Part shown: one piece after another, positions 1 to 8,363 of the stretch
Numbering within the stretch: position 1 is the stretch's first letter
How the letters are laid out: the number at the start of each line of letters is the position of its first letter
Source of the DNA: Saccharothrix carnea
GTDB lineage: Bacteria; Actinomycetota; Actinomycetes; Mycobacteriales; Pseudonocardiaceae
DNA length: 64,000 bases
NCBI RefSeq assembly: GCF_003014735.1
Contig: NZ_PYAX01000001.1
Coordinates: 806,001 to 870,000 of the forward strand
Direction: 5' to 3'
Translations under genes and position numbers: made by a program
Notes under the pieces: model-generated
Told to the model about the DNA's origin: nothing
Databases searched by the model: none
What the model saw: only the letters and a program-made list of their open reading frames with translations

Positions 1-932
1 TCCTGACCCTGGCGCAGGCGCCCGGCGGCCTGTCGTGCTTCGTGCTGCCGCGCGTGCTGCCGGACGGCACGCGCAACGCCATGTTCCTGCAACGGCTCAA
101 GGACAAGCTCGGCAACAAGTCCAACGCGTCCGCGGAGCTGGAGTACGACGGCGCGGTCGGGTGGCTGGTCGGCGAGGAGGGGCAGGGCGTGCGGACCATC
201 ATCGAGATGGTCAACATGACCCGGCTGGACTGCGTGCTCGGCTCGGCGTCCGGGATGCGGCTGGGGTTGACCCAGGCCACGCACCACGCGGCGCACCGCA
301 AGGCGTTCGGCGCGTACCTGGTCGACCAGCCCGCGATGCGCAACGTGCTGGCGGACCTCGCGGTGGAGTCGGAGGCGGCGACCACGGTGGCGTTGTGGCT
401 GGCGGGCACCCGGAGCAGGCTGGGGCTCGCGGTGAGCAAGTACTGGGTGTGCAAGCGGGCACCCGCGCACGCCGCCGAGGCGTTGGAGTGCCTGGGCGGC
501 AACGGTTACATCGAGGACTCGGGGATGCCGCGGCTGTTCCGCGAGTCGCCGCTGATGTCCATCTGGGAAGGTTCGGGGAACGTGGCGGCGTTGGACGCGT
601 TGCGCGCTCTGGGGCGTTCGCCGGAGGCCGTGGAGGAGTTCTTCGGCGAGTTGGACGCGGCGCGCGGTGCCGATCGGCGGCTGGACGCGGCGGTCGACGG
701 GATCAAGGATGAGCTGACCGATGTGGCCGACCTCGAGGTGCGGGCGCGCAGGCTGGTGGAGCGGATGGCGTTGGCGTTGCAGGGCGCGTTGCTGGTGCGG
801 TACGGGCACCCGGCGGTGGCGGACGCGTTCTGCGCGTCGCGGCTGTCCGGCGACTGGGGCGTGGCGTTCGGCACGCTGCCGCGCGGTGTCGACTTCGGTG
901 CGATCGTGGAACGGGGGTTGCCGAAGCCGTGA
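1..932 (+). CDS. Acyl-CoA dehydrogenase, AidB-like (5' truncated by window)
   Basis: C-terminal part of a flavin-dependent acyl-CoA dehydrogenase; the reading frame is open from base 3, so the true start lies upstream. The product would oxidise acyl-CoA to 2-enoyl-CoA in the cytosol, passing electrons to ETF. Visible signatures are the middle-domain end (FLQRLKDKLGNKSNASAE), the helical C-terminal domain, and LGGNGYIEDSGMPRLFRES followed by SIWEGSGN, which is closer to the AidB/isovaleryl-CoA dehydrogenase-like branch than to short-chain enzymes. The stop overlaps the GTG start of a crotonase by 4 bases (GTGA), so the two are translationally coupled and probably catalyse consecutive beta-oxidation-type steps. 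The exact substrate cannot be read from the sequence. Confidence 0.9.
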   Translation, partial: LTLAQAPGGLSCFVLPRVLPDGTRNAMFLQRLKDKLGNKSNASAELEYDGAVGWLVGEEGQGVRTIIEMVNMTRLDCVLGSASGMRLGLTQATHHAAHRKAFGAYLVDQPAMRNVLADLAVESEAATTVALWLAGTRSRLGLAVSKYWVCKRAPAHAAEALECLGGNGYIEDSGMPRLFRESPLMSIWEGSGNVAALDALRALGRSPEAVEEFFGELDAARGADRRLDAAVDGIKDELTDVADLEVRARRLVERMALALQGALLVRYGHPAVADAFCASRLSGDWGVAFGTLPRGVDFGAIVERGLPKP

Positions 933-1684
933 GCGCCGTTCGGGTGGAGCGGTCCGGGCCGGTGTTCACCGTGCTGCTGAACCGGCCCGCCGTGCGCAAC
1001 GCGGTGGACGGTCCGACCGCGCACACGTTGACCGAGGTGTTCCGGGAGTTCGACGAGGACCCTTCGGCGGCGGTGGCCGTGCTGCACGGTGAGGGTGGCA
1101 CGTTCTGCTCGGGTGCGGACCTGAAGGCGTTGGGGACTGCCCGCGGCAACGACCCGTCGTCACCGTCCGGGCCGATGGGTCCGACGCGACTGCGGCTGTC
1201 GAAGCCCGTGATCGCCGCCGTGTCCGGTCACGCGGTGGCGGGTGGCCTGGAGCTGGCCCTGTGGTGCGACCTGCGGGTGGCCGACTCGGACGCGGTGTTC
1301 GGCGTCTTCTCGCGCCGGTGGGGCGTGCCGCTGATCGACGGCGGCACCGTGCGGCTGCCGCGGTTGATCGGCGCGTCCCGTGCCATGGACCTGGTGCTGA
1401 CGGGCCGCCCGGTCCTCGCCGACGAAGCCCTGGCCATCGGCCTGGTCAACCGCGTGGTCCCGCCCGGCACCTCCCGTGCCGCGGCGGAGGACCTGGCCCT
1501 GGAACTGGCCTCGTTCCCCCAGGTGTGCCTGCGCCACGACCGCCTGTCCCTGCTGGAACAGGAAGCCCTGCCCGAGCAGGACGCCCTGGCCAACGAACTG
1601 GACCACGGCCTGGTCTCCCTGACCGAGGTGGAAAAAGGCCTCCGCCGCTTCCACTCGGGCGAAGGCCGCCACGGCCACTTCTGA
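929..1684 (+). CDS. Enoyl-CoA hydratase/isomerase family protein (crotonase)
   Basis: 251-residue crotonase-fold protein expected to hydrate or isomerise enoyl-CoA thioesters. The oxyanion-hole elements are visible as GGTFCSGADLKAL (about residues 55-68) and VIAAVSGHAVAGGLELAL (about 94-111), followed by the conserved DLRVADSDAVFGVFSRRWGVPLIDGGT stretch in two blocks. Length is normal for the family. It starts at GTG inside the stop of the acyl-CoA dehydrogenase and ends directly against a 22-bp repeat array that separates it from a convergent acyl-CoA dehydrogenase. Catabolic pairing with the upstream dehydrogenase is an inference from the coupling; the acyl chain it prefers is unknown. Confidence 0.88.
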   Translation: MSAVRVERSGPVFTVLLNRPAVRNAVDGPTAHTLTEVFREFDEDPSAAVAVLHGEGGTFCSGADLKALGTARGNDPSSPSGPMGPTRLRLSKPVIAAVSGHAVAGGLELALWCDLRVADSDAVFGVFSRRWGVPLIDGGTVRLPRLIGASRAMDLVLTGRPVLADEALAIGLVNRVVPPGTSRAAAEDLALELASFPQVCLRHDRLSLLEQEALPEQDALANELDHGLVSLTEVEKGLRRFHSGEGRHGHF

Positions 1685-1688
1685 CCCC

Positions 1689-1836
1689 GCGAGAGTCCAA
1701 CGCTCAGCGCGCGAGAGTCCAACGCTCACGCACACTGAGTTCAACACTCGGGCATACCGGTCGGTCGGCCGAACGTTGAATTCAGGTGCTCTGAACGTAC
1801 GACTCTCGCGGCGTGAGCGTTGGACTCTCGCGGGGG
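1689..1836. repeat. Mirror-symmetric 22-bp repeat array (3 + 3 units)
   Basis: Three 22-bp units (starting 1689, 1711, 1733) run in one orientation, then a 16-nt centre (1755-1770), then three units (1771, 1793, 1815) in the opposite orientation. Cores resemble GCGAGAGTCCAACGCTCA in the outer units and CTGAGTTCAACACTC in the innermost. By hand count about 46 of 61 positions of the two arms are complementary, with mismatches concentrated in the 4-nt linkers. The array fills the whole gap between the stop codons of two convergent genes, so it could serve as a bidirectional terminator-like hairpin. Related arrays lie at 8221-8352 and 20140-20330. Confidence 0.9.
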
Positions 1837-2997
1837 TTAGGTGGTGGGGAGGCCCAGGTCGCGGGCGATCAGGATTTTCTGGACCTCGCTGGTGCCCTCG
1901 CCGATCTCGAGGATCTTGGCGTCGCGGTAGAAGCGGCCCACCGGGTACTCGTTCATGAAGCCGTAGCCGCCGAAGATCTGGGTCGCTTCACGGGCGTTGT
2001 CCATCGCGGCCTCCGAGGAGACCAGCTTGGCGATCGCCGCCTCCCGCTTGAACGGCTCGCCGCGCAGCATCTTCGCCGCCGCCTGGTAGTACGCCAGCCG
2101 CGAGGTGTGCGTGCGCGCCTCCATCTCGGCGATCTTGAACTGGATCGCCTGGTACTCGCCGATCCGGTGCCCGAACGCCTCCCGCTCGCCCACGTACCGC
2201 AGGCACTCGTCCACGCACCCCTGCGCCAACCCGACGCCGATCGCCGCGATCGCCACCCGGCCCTCGTCCAACGTCTGCAGGAACTGCGCGTACCCCCGCC
2301 CGCGCTCGCCGACCAGGTTCCCCAACGGCACGCGGCAGTCCTGGAACGACAGCTCACGCGTGTCGGAGGCGTTCCACCCGACCTTGGAGTACTTGCGCGA
2401 CACCGAGAACCCCGGCGTCCCGGACGGCACGATGATCGCCGAGATCTCCGGCTTGCCGTTCTCCCGCCGACCGGTCACGGCGGCGACCGTGACCAGGCCC
2501 GTGATGTCCGTGCCCGAGTTGGTGATGAACGCCTTGGTGCCGTTGATCACCCACTCGTCACCGTCGATCCGCGCGGTGGTCCGCAAAGCGCCCGCGTCCG
2601 ACCCGCCACCCGGCTCCGTCAGCCCGAACGCACCCAGCACGGACCCCGCGCACAGCTGGGGCAGCCAAGCGGCCTTCTGCTCGGCCGAACCGAACCGGAA
2701 CAGCGGCATGGCGCCCAGCGACACGCCCGCCTCCAGCGTGATCGCCACCGACGAGTCGACCCGCGCCAACTCCTCCAACGCCAGGCACAACGCGAAGTAG
2801 TCGCCGCCCATCCCGCCGAACTCCTCCGGGAACGGCAGCCCGAACAGGCCCATCCGCCCCATCTTGGCGACGATCTCGTACGGGAACTCCTCGCGCTCGT
2901 AGAACCCGCCGATGACCGGCGCGACCTCGTCGCGGGCGAACTCCTCGACGGTCTTGCGCAACGCCTCGTAGTCCTCGTCAAGGCGGAAGTCCAACAT
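1837..2997 (-). CDS. Acyl-CoA dehydrogenase (AcdH/FadE19-like)
   Basis: 386-residue acyl-CoA dehydrogenase, full length for the short/branched-chain class. FAD-binding motif FGLTEPGGGSDAGALRT (about 129-145), middle domain, then TQIFGGYGFMNEYPVGRFYRD and the catalytic-glutamate segment KILEIGEGTSEVQKIL (about 360-375). It follows the accD1-accA1 carboxylase genes with a 3-base gap, the arrangement seen in actinobacterial leucine/isovalerate degradation clusters (accA1-accD1-fadE), so a branched-chain acyl-CoA such as isovaleryl-CoA is the likely substrate. The ATG at 2997 was chosen because it directly follows the accA1 stop. The stop codon abuts the 22-bp repeat array. Confidence 0.92.
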   Translation of the reverse strand: MLDFRLDEDYEALRKTVEEFARDEVAPVIGGFYEREEFPYEIVAKMGRMGLFGLPFPEEFGGMGGDYFALCLALEELARVDSSVAITLEAGVSLGAMPLFRFGSAEQKAAWLPQLCAGSVLGAFGLTEPGGGSDAGALRTTARIDGDEWVINGTKAFITNSGTDITGLVTVAAVTGRRENGKPEISAIIVPSGTPGFSVSRKYSKVGWNASDTRELSFQDCRVPLGNLVGERGRGYAQFLQTLDEGRVAIAAIGVGLAQGCVDECLRYVGEREAFGHRIGEYQAIQFKIAEMEARTHTSRLAYYQAAAKMLRGEPFKREAAIAKLVSSEAAMDNAREATQIFGGYGFMNEYPVGRFYRDAKILEIGEGTSEVQKILIARDLGLPTT

Positions 2998-3000
2998 CGC

Positions 3001-4920
3001 TCACTCCTCGTGGGGCACGACGACGGCCAGGGGTTGGTCCAGCGCGACCTGTTGGCCCGCCTGGACGTGCACTTCGGTGAGCACGCCGGCCACGGGTGAC
3101 GTGACGGTGTGCTCCATCTTCATCGCTTCGACCACGAACAACGCCTGCCCGGCGGTCACGTGCGAGCCCTGCGGAACCCGCGCCACCAGCACCGTGCCGG
3201 GCATCGGGCTGGTCACCGGCCCACCGCCCGCGACGACGCCCGACGCGGCGACCTCGGACGGCCGGGTCTCGGTGAGCGCCCACGCGCGACCGTCCCGGCC
3301 CAGCCAGAGCACGTCCCCGTCGCGGTAGATCGCATACGATCGACCGCCTACAATCAGCCGGTCACCGACCCGTGCGACGGCGAGCCGAAATGGTTCATTG
3401 TCTGCAATAGCCACTTCGTCGCCGCGCACCCGCACCTCGACGCCGTCGATCAGCCACCGCGTCCACGCGTGCTCACCGACCCGCCAGCCACCGGACCCCG
3501 CCCACGGGTCGTCACCGCCACCCAGCGAGAGCTGCCGCTCCAACGCCGCCGCGGCCAGCACCTCGTCCGGCACGTCGTGGCGCACCAACGACTCCAGCTT
3601 GCGCTCCACCAACCCGGTGTCCAGCGCACCCGCCCGCACGTCCGGGTCGACCAGCAACGCCCGCAGGAACGGGATGTTCGTGGTCACGCCCAGCAGCACC
3701 ATCCGACCCAACGCGGCGTCCAGCCGCCGCAACGCCTCCTCGCGCGTGGCACCGTGCGCGATCACCTTGGCCAGCATCGGGTCGTAGTCGCTGCCGACCG
3801 TCAACCCGACCCGCAACGCCGAGTCCACCCGCACGTCCGACGGCTCGTGCAGCGCCAGCACCGTGCCGCCGGTCGGCAGGAACCCGCGTGCCGGGTCCTC
3901 CGCGTACACCCGGGCCTCCACGGCGTGCCCGGTCAGCTCCACCGAGGCGAACCCCAGGGGCTCCCCCGAAGCCACCCGCAACTGCCACTCCACCAGGTCG
4001 ACGCCGGTCACGAGCTCCGTGACCGGGTGCTCGACCTGGAGCCGGGTGTTCATCTCCATGAAGAAGTAGTCGCCGGACGCGCCGTCCACGATGAACTCGA
4101 CCGTGCCCGCGCCGACGTACCCGACCGACCGGGCCGCCTCCACCGCCGCCGTGCCCATGGCGTCCCGCATCTCCGGCGTGACCAGCGGTGACGGCGCCTC
4201 CTCGATGATCTTCTGGTGCCGCCGCTGCAGGCTGCACTCGCGTTCGCCGAGGTGCACCACCCCGCCGTGCGCGTCGGCCAGCACCTGGATCTCGATGTGC
4301 CGCGGGTTGCCGATGAACCGCTCGATCAGCAACGCGTCGTCGCCGAACGACCCGCGCGCCTCGCGCCGGGCCGACTCGATCGCCTCACGCAGCCCGCCCT
4401 CGGACTCCACCAGCCGCATGCCCTTGCCACCACCACCGGCGGACGGCTTGAGCAGCACCGGGAACCCGATCTCGGCCGCCGCGGCGACCAGGTCGTCGTC
4501 GGTCATCCCGACCTCGGTCCGCCCCGGCACCACCGGCACGCCCGCCGCCGCCACGGTCAGCTTGGCGCGGATCTTGTCGCCCATCGCCTCGATCGCGTCG
4601 GCGGGCGGCCCGATGAACACCAGCCCGGCCTTCTCGCACGCCCGCGCGAACTCCGCGTTCTCGGCGAGGAACCCGTACCCGGGGTGCACGGCCTGCGCGC
4701 CCGAAGCCAGCGCGGCCTCGATGATGCGCTCCACCGACAGGTAGCTCTCGCGCGCCGACGCGGGCCCGATCCGCACCGCCTCGTCGGCCAGTCGCACGTG
4801 CAGCGCGTCGGCGTCCGCGTCGCTGTAGACAGCCACCGACCGGATCCCGAACCGCCGCAACGCGCGGATGACCCGTACCGCGATCTCGCCCCGGTTGGCG
4901 ATCAGGACCACGTCGAACAT
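3001..4920 (-). CDS. accA1: Acyl-CoA carboxylase alpha subunit: biotin carboxylase plus biotin carrier
   Basis: About 640 residues. It carboxylates biotin with ATP and bicarbonate and delivers it to the AccD-type carboxyltransferase. The N-terminus [17 protein letters not shown] is the canonical biotin-carboxylase start; the ATP-grasp glycine-rich loop [14 protein letters not shown] (about residue 160) and [14 protein letters not shown] (about 285) follow, and the C-terminal biotinyl domain carries [12 protein letters not shown], with Lys the biotinylation site. The ATG at 4920 fits family alignments; an in-frame ATG at 4926 overlaps the accD1 stop (TGATG) and is the alternative. Located between accD1 and the acyl-CoA dehydrogenase, it most resembles the 3-methylcrotonyl/propionyl-CoA type alpha subunit. 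Confidence 0.93.
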   Translation of the reverse strand: MFDVVLIANRGEIAVRVIRALRRFGIRSVAVYSDADADALHVRLADEAVRIGPASARESYLSVERIIEAALASGAQAVHPGYGFLAENAEFARACEKAGLVFIGPPADAIEAMGDKIRAKLTVAAAGVPVVPGRTEVGMTDDDLVAAAAEIGFPVLLKPSAGGGGKGMRLVESEGGLREAIESARREARGSFGDDALLIERFIGNPRHIEIQVLADAHGGVVHLGERECSLQRRHQKIIEEAPSPLVTPEMRDAMGTAAVEAARSVGYVGAGTVEFIVDGASGDYFFMEMNTRLQVEHPVTELVTGVDLVEWQLRVASGEPLGFASVELTGHAVEARVYAEDPARGFLPTGGTVLALHEPSDVRVDSALRVGLTVGSDYDPMLAKVIAHGATREEALRRLDAALGRMVLLGVTTNIPFLRALLVDPDVRAGALDTGLVERKLESLVRHDVPDEVLAAAALERQLSLGGGDDPWAGSGGWRVGEHAWTRWLIDGVEVRVRGDEVAIADNEPFRLAVARVGDRLIVGGRSYAIYRDGDVLWLGRDGRAWALTETRPSEVAASGVVAGGGPVTSPMPGTVLVARVPQGSHVTAGQALFVVEAMKMEHTVTSPVAGVLTEVHVQAGQQVALDQPLAVVVPHEE

Positions 4921-4925
4921 GCCCA

Positions 4926-6530
4926 TCACATCCTGAAGACGCCGTAGGAAACCGGCTCGATCGGGGCGTTGGCCGCCGTGGACAACGCAAGGCCCAGCAC
5001 CATCCGCGTGTCGAGGGGGTCGATCACGCCGTCGTCCCACAGCCGTGCCGTGGAGTAGTACGGGTTGCCCTGGTCCTCGTACTGCTGTCGGATCGGCGCC
5101 TTGAACGCCTCTTCCTCTTCGGCCGACCACGCGTCGCCGAGCTGGTCGCGCCGCACCGTCGCCAGCACGGACGCCGCCTGCTCGCCGCCCATCACCGAGA
5201 TCCGCGCGTTGGGCCACATCCACAGGAACCGGGGCGAGTAGGCCCGCCCGCACATCGAGTAGTTGCCCGCGCCGAACGACCCGCCGATGACCACGGTGAA
5301 CTTCGGCACCCGCGCGCACGCCACCGCCGTCACCATCTTGGCGCCGTGCTTGGCGATGCCCGCCGCCTCGTACTCGCGGCCCACCATGAACCCGCTGATG
5401 TTCTGCAGGAACACCAGCGGCACGGACCGCTGGTCGCACAGCTGGATGAAGTGCGCGCCCTTCAACGCCGACTCGCCGAACAGCACGCCGTTGTTGGCGA
5501 CGATGCCGACCGGGTGGCCGTGGATGCGGGCGAACCCCGTCACCAGCGTGGCGCCGTACTCCTTCTTGAACTCCTGGAACCGGCTGCCGTCCACGATCCG
5601 GGCGATGACCTCGCGCACGTCGTAGGGCGTGCGGCTGTCCGTGGGCACCACGCCGTACAGCTCGGCGGGGTCGACGGCGGGCTCGACGGTCGGCTCCACC
5701 TGCCACGGCCGGGGCGTGCGCGGACCCAGCGTGCCGACGATCGAGCGCACGATCCGCAACGCGTGCGCGTCGTCCTCGGCCAGGTGGTCGGTGACGCCGG
5801 ACGTGCGCGAGTGCAGCTCGCCGCCGCCCAGCTCCTCGGCCGTGACGACCTCACCGGTCGCGGCCTTCACCAGCGGCGGGCCGCCGAGGAAGATCGTGCC
5901 CTGGCCGCGCACGATCACCGCCTCGTCGGACATCGCGGGCACGTACGCGCCGCCGGCCGTGCACGAGCCGAGCACGGCGGCGATCTGCGGGATGCCGCGG
6001 GCGGACATGGTGGCCTGGTTGAAGAAGATCCGGCCGAAGTGCTCGCGGTCCGGGAAGACCTCGTCCTGCCGGGGCAGGAACGCGCCGCCGGAGTCCACCA
6101 GGTAGACGCACGGCAGGTTGTTCTGCAACGCCACCTCTTGGGCGCGCAGGTGCTTCTTCACCGTCAGCGGGTAGTAGGTGCCGCCCTTGACGGTGGCGTC
6201 GTTGGCGACGACCACGACCTCGCGGCCGGATACGCGGCCGACACCCGTGATGACGCCCGCGGCGGGTGCTTCGTCGCCGTACATGCCGTTCGCGGCGAGC
6301 GGCGAGAGTTCGAGGAACGGCGATCCGGGGTCGAGCAGCGCGTCGACCCGGTCGCGGGGCAGCAGCTTGCCGCGCTCGACGTGCCGCGTGCGGGCCTTCT
6401 CCGGACCGCCGAGGGCGGCTTGGCGGAGCTTGGCGCGCAGGTCGTGCACGAGTCGCGCGTGTTCGTCGTGGTAGCGCCGGAAGGCGTCGGCCGACTTGTC
6501 GGCCGTGCTGCGCAGCACCGGGGCGTCCAT
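4926..6530 (-). CDS. accD1: Acyl-CoA carboxylase beta subunit (carboxyltransferase, methylcrotonyl-type)
   Basis: 534 residues, normal for an acyl-CoA carboxylase beta chain, which moves the carboxyl group from biotin to an acyl-CoA. Two crotonase-like halves are recognisable: the N-half with [20 protein letters not shown] and [20 protein letters not shown], then [16 protein letters not shown]; the C-half with [39 protein letters not shown] and [16 protein letters not shown]. The DSGGAFLP and [13 protein letters not shown] signatures are those of methylcrotonyl-CoA carboxylase beta. GAGGAG lies just before the ATG at 6530. First gene of the accD1-accA1-acd operon; two GTTAG-N6-TTAAC sites sit immediately upstream. 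Confidence 0.93.
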   Translation of the reverse strand: MDAPVLRSTADKSADAFRRYHDEHARLVHDLRAKLRQAALGGPEKARTRHVERGKLLPRDRVDALLDPGSPFLELSPLAANGMYGDEAPAAGVITGVGRVSGREVVVVANDATVKGGTYYPLTVKKHLRAQEVALQNNLPCVYLVDSGGAFLPRQDEVFPDREHFGRIFFNQATMSARGIPQIAAVLGSCTAGGAYVPAMSDEAVIVRGQGTIFLGGPPLVKAATGEVVTAEELGGGELHSRTSGVTDHLAEDDAHALRIVRSIVGTLGPRTPRPWQVEPTVEPAVDPAELYGVVPTDSRTPYDVREVIARIVDGSRFQEFKKEYGATLVTGFARIHGHPVGIVANNGVLFGESALKGAHFIQLCDQRSVPLVFLQNISGFMVGREYEAAGIAKHGAKMVTAVACARVPKFTVVIGGSFGAGNYSMCGRAYSPRFLWMWPNARISVMGGEQAASVLATVRRDQLGDAWSAEEEEAFKAPIRQQYEDQGNPYYSTARLWDDGVIDPLDTRMVLGLALSTAANAPIEPVSYGVFRM

Positions 6531-6543
6531 CGGGCTCCTCGCG

Positions 6544-6559
6544 GTTAGCCGTCGTTAAC
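6544..6559. promoter_or_regulatory. AccR-type operator 1 (GTTAG-N6-TTAAC)
   Basis: GTTAG CCGTCG TTAAC, one base from the perfect palindrome GTTAA-N6-TTAAC that I recall as the binding motif of AccR, a TetR repressor of acyl-CoA carboxylase genes in Streptomyces avermitilis. It ends 14 bases before the accD1 start codon, a position suited to repression. The TetR gene at 7620 is the obvious candidate regulator. Confidence 0.75.
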
Positions 6560-6569
6560 CTGAGGAGAT

Positions 6570-6585
6570 GTTAGCGCTTGTTAAC
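6570..6585. promoter_or_regulatory. AccR-type operator 2 (GTTAG-N6-TTAAC)
   Basis: A second copy, GTTAG CGCTTG TTAAC, centred 26 bp upstream of the first and in the same orientation, with the same single deviation. Two tandem sites before the accD1 operon argue against coincidence. Confidence 0.75.
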
Positions 6586-6598
6586 GCCGGTTCACAAG

Positions 6599-6630
6599 CC
6601 GGAGGGGGCCGCGGCCGCGACCCCCTCCGG
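6599..6630 (-). terminator. Hairpin terminator after the SGNH hydrolase
   Basis: Perfect 10-bp stem CCGGAGGGGG/CCCCCTCCGG around a 12-nt GC-rich loop, 19 bases past the esterase stop codon. There is no U-tract, as is usual for actinomycete terminators. It shields the accD1 promoter region from read-through. Confidence 0.7.
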
Positions 6631-6648
6631 AGTGGTTCGGTGACGAGC

Positions 6649-7437
6649 TCAGCCGGTGACGGCCGTGAGCTGCGGCAGGTAGCCGAGGCGCTGGCCGTTG
6701 CGGTTGGGGTGGTAGGACTCCTCCACCGGCCAGGACAGGCTGTTCAGCCACCAGTCCGCCGAGCAGATCTCGTGCCCGGTGAACGCCGTGCGCAGGTCGC
6801 GGTAGGCGAACGCCTTCGCGCCCGCCCGGGCGGAGATGACCTGGTGCAGGGTGTCGGCGGCGGAGTTGATCGCGGCGCGCTTGGTGTCGCTCAGGCCGAC
6901 CGAGCAGCTGCCCGGCACCTTGTAGAGGCGCGGGTAGCCGAGGACGACGACCGTGGCGGACGGCGCACGGGTGCGGATCTGGGTGTAGACGTTGTCCAGC
7001 AGGCCGGGCAGGGTGCCGGTGGCGTAGGCCTTGGCCTGGTTGACCCGGTTGACGCAGGTCGAGTCGGAGCCGAACGTGCAGGTGGTGATCACGTCCGTGA
7101 AGCCGGCGTCGTTCCCACCGATCGAGATGCTGACCAGGGAGGTCGTCGCGGTCACGGCGCTGATCTGGTTGGCCAGCACGTCACCGGTCTTGGCGCCGGA
7201 GCAGGCCACGAACTTGAACGACGCGGGCGCGTGCGAGGCCGCCCAGAGGGCCGGGTAGCTGTACTGGCTGCGCTTGCAGCTGCCGGAGTCGCTGTAGTAC
7301 GAGCCGGTGCCCGTTCCGGACGAGTAAGAGTCGCCGAGCGCGACGTAGTTGGCGCCGGCGGCTTGGGCCGGCACGACGAGCGCCAGCGTGGCGACGAGTG
7401 CCAGCGCCGCGCTGGACAGGGTTCGGACAAGGCGCAT
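6649..7437 (-). CDS. Secreted SGNH/GDSL hydrolase (esterase/lipase)
   Basis: 262 residues. A Sec signal peptide (MRLVRTLSSAALALVATLAL then VVPAQAAG, cleavage likely about residue 27) precedes a Streptomyces-type SGNH esterase. Block I GDSYSSG holds the catalytic Ser, block III is SIGGNDAGF, and the C-terminal block SYHPNRNGQ holds the catalytic His. Six cysteines (SCKR, ACSG, TCTF, TCVN, SCSV, ICSA) suit the three disulphides of this subfamily. The ATG at 7437 was chosen because GGGAGG stands 6 bases upstream and the signal peptide begins there. It lies between the carboxylase operon and tetR, reading away from tetR; whether it belongs to the same lipid-related regulon is unproven. Confidence 0.92.
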   Translation of the reverse strand: MRLVRTLSSAALALVATLALVVPAQAAGANYVALGDSYSSGTGTGSYYSDSGSCKRSQYSYPALWAASHAPASFKFVACSGAKTGDVLANQISAVTATTSLVSISIGGNDAGFTDVITTCTFGSDSTCVNRVNQAKAYATGTLPGLLDNVYTQIRTRAPSATVVVLGYPRLYKVPGSCSVGLSDTKRAAINSAADTLHQVISARAGAKAFAYRDLRTAFTGHEICSADWWLNSLSWPVEESYHPNRNGQRLGYLPQLTAVTG

Positions 7438-7504
7438 CGGAGCCTCCCGGAGGGAAACAACGCAGGGTGTGATGCGGAGCACAACAAGAGTTACCAGCAA
7501 GTAG

Positions 7505-7540
7505 TCCTATATAAAAAGAGTGGGTCAAGAGTTAACTACG
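7505..7540 (-). promoter_or_regulatory. Possible promoter of the SGNH hydrolase gene
   Basis: An AT-rich island (TCCTATATAAAAAGAG on the plus strand) with TTGACC-like and TATATA-like hexamers on the minus strand, about 70-100 bases upstream of the esterase start. Spacing between the hexamers is not canonical, so exact promoter boxes cannot be assigned. Confidence 0.35.
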
Positions 7541-7580
7541 CGTTTCGGCCGCCGGTCGGTGATCGTTTCCCGACGGTCAG

Positions 7581-7596
7581 GTTAACGCCCGTTTAC
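7581..7596. promoter_or_regulatory. AccR-type operator before tetR (GTTAA-N6-TTTAC)
   Basis: GTTAA CGCCCG TTTAC, one base from GTTAA-N6-TTAAC, centred about 32 bases before the tetR start. It matches the two sites before accD1 and suggests autoregulation by the TetR protein. Confidence 0.7.
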
Positions 7597-7619
7597 GTGG
7601 ACTGGGCTGGGCGTTTAAG

Positions 7620-8222
7620 ATGGGCGGCGTGTCAGCCGAGCCAGCGAAGCAAACCCGCCGGGACCAGATCCTGGCCGCCGCCGCCGAACTGTTCGCCCGG
7701 CACGGCTTCCACGGCGTCGGCATCGACGACATCGGTGCTGCGGTGGGGATTTCCGGGCCGGCGCTGTACCGGCACTTCCGCAGCAAGGACGCGATGCTGG
7801 GCGAGATGCTGACGTCCATCAGCGAGCGCCTGCTGGACGGCGGGCTCAACCGGGTGGCCGCTTCGGGCGATCCGGCGCGGGCACTTCGGGAATTGATCCG
7901 CTGGCACGTCGACTTCGCGTTGGACGACCCGGCGTTGATCACCGTGCAGATCCGCAACCTGGCGAACCTGACCGACCCGGACCGGCGGCGGGTGCGAGCG
8001 CTCCAGCGGCGTTACGTCGAGGTGTGGGTGGAGACGATCCGCAAGACGTCACCGGAAGTGGACGAGCCCACCGCCCGTGCCGCGGCGCACGCCGTGTTCG
8101 GGCTGATCAACTCCACGCCGCACAGCGCCCACCTGGACCGCGACCAGATGGCGGCGTTGCTCTCGCAGATGGCGCTGGCGTCGCTGTCGGGGGCGCTGCC
8201 CGTGCCGGGTCGGGTGTCCTGA
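7620..8222 (+). CDS. TetR-family regulator, probable AccR-type acyl-CoA sensor
   Basis: 200 residues. The N-terminal HTH is clear: RRDQILAAAAELFARHGFHG, then VGIDDIGAAVGISGPALYRHF with the TetR recognition helix, about residues 13-62. The C-terminal helical ligand domain is generic. Context makes it the likely repressor of the accD1-accA1-acd operon: it sits just beyond that operon, and near-identical palindromes lie before accD1 and before its own gene. In Streptomyces, AccR-type TetR proteins respond to short-chain acyl-CoAs; the ligand here is inferred. ATG 7620 and GTG 7629 are both possible starts and neither has a clear ribosome site. Its stop runs straight into a six-unit 22-bp repeat array. 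Confidence 0.88.
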   Translation: MGGVSAEPAKQTRRDQILAAAAELFARHGFHGVGIDDIGAAVGISGPALYRHFRSKDAMLGEMLTSISERLLDGGLNRVAASGDPARALRELIRWHVDFALDDPALITVQIRNLANLTDPDRRRVRALQRRYVEVWVETIRKTSPEVDEPTARAAAHAVFGLINSTPHSAHLDRDQMAALLSQMALASLSGALPVPGRVS

Positions 8223-8352
8223 GCGTTGAACTCGGGTGCTCCGAACGTAGGACACGCGCGACGCGAACGTAGGACACGCGCGTTCTGAACGTAGGACACG
8301 TGTGGTGTGAAGGTTGGACTCTCGCGTCCTGAACGTTGGACTCTCGCGTACG
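8221..8352. repeat. Six-unit 22-bp direct repeat array (single arm)
   Basis: Six consecutive units of exactly 22 bp (starts 8221, 8243, 8265, 8287, 8309, 8331), each an 18-bp core plus a variable 4-nt linker. Core types in order are GAGCGTTGAACTCGGGTG, three near-copies of GAACGTAGGACACGCGCG, then GAAGGTTGGACTCTCGCG and GAACGTTGGACTCTCGCG. This reproduces the type order of one arm of the mirrored arrays at 1689 and 20140, but the opposite arm is missing. It fills the gap between tetR and the phospholipase fusion gene. Confidence 0.92.
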
Positions 8353-8363
8353 CTGAGCTGCCA

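Noticed and set aside
8221..8352. CRISPR array
   Set aside because: The period is 22 bp with an 18-bp core and only 4-nt variable linkers, no spacers of normal size, and no cas genes nearby.
8307..8363. Upstream in-frame start for the PLA2 fusion
   Set aside because: The extra 19 codons lie within the 22-bp repeat array and would put a non-conserved leader before the membrane anchor.
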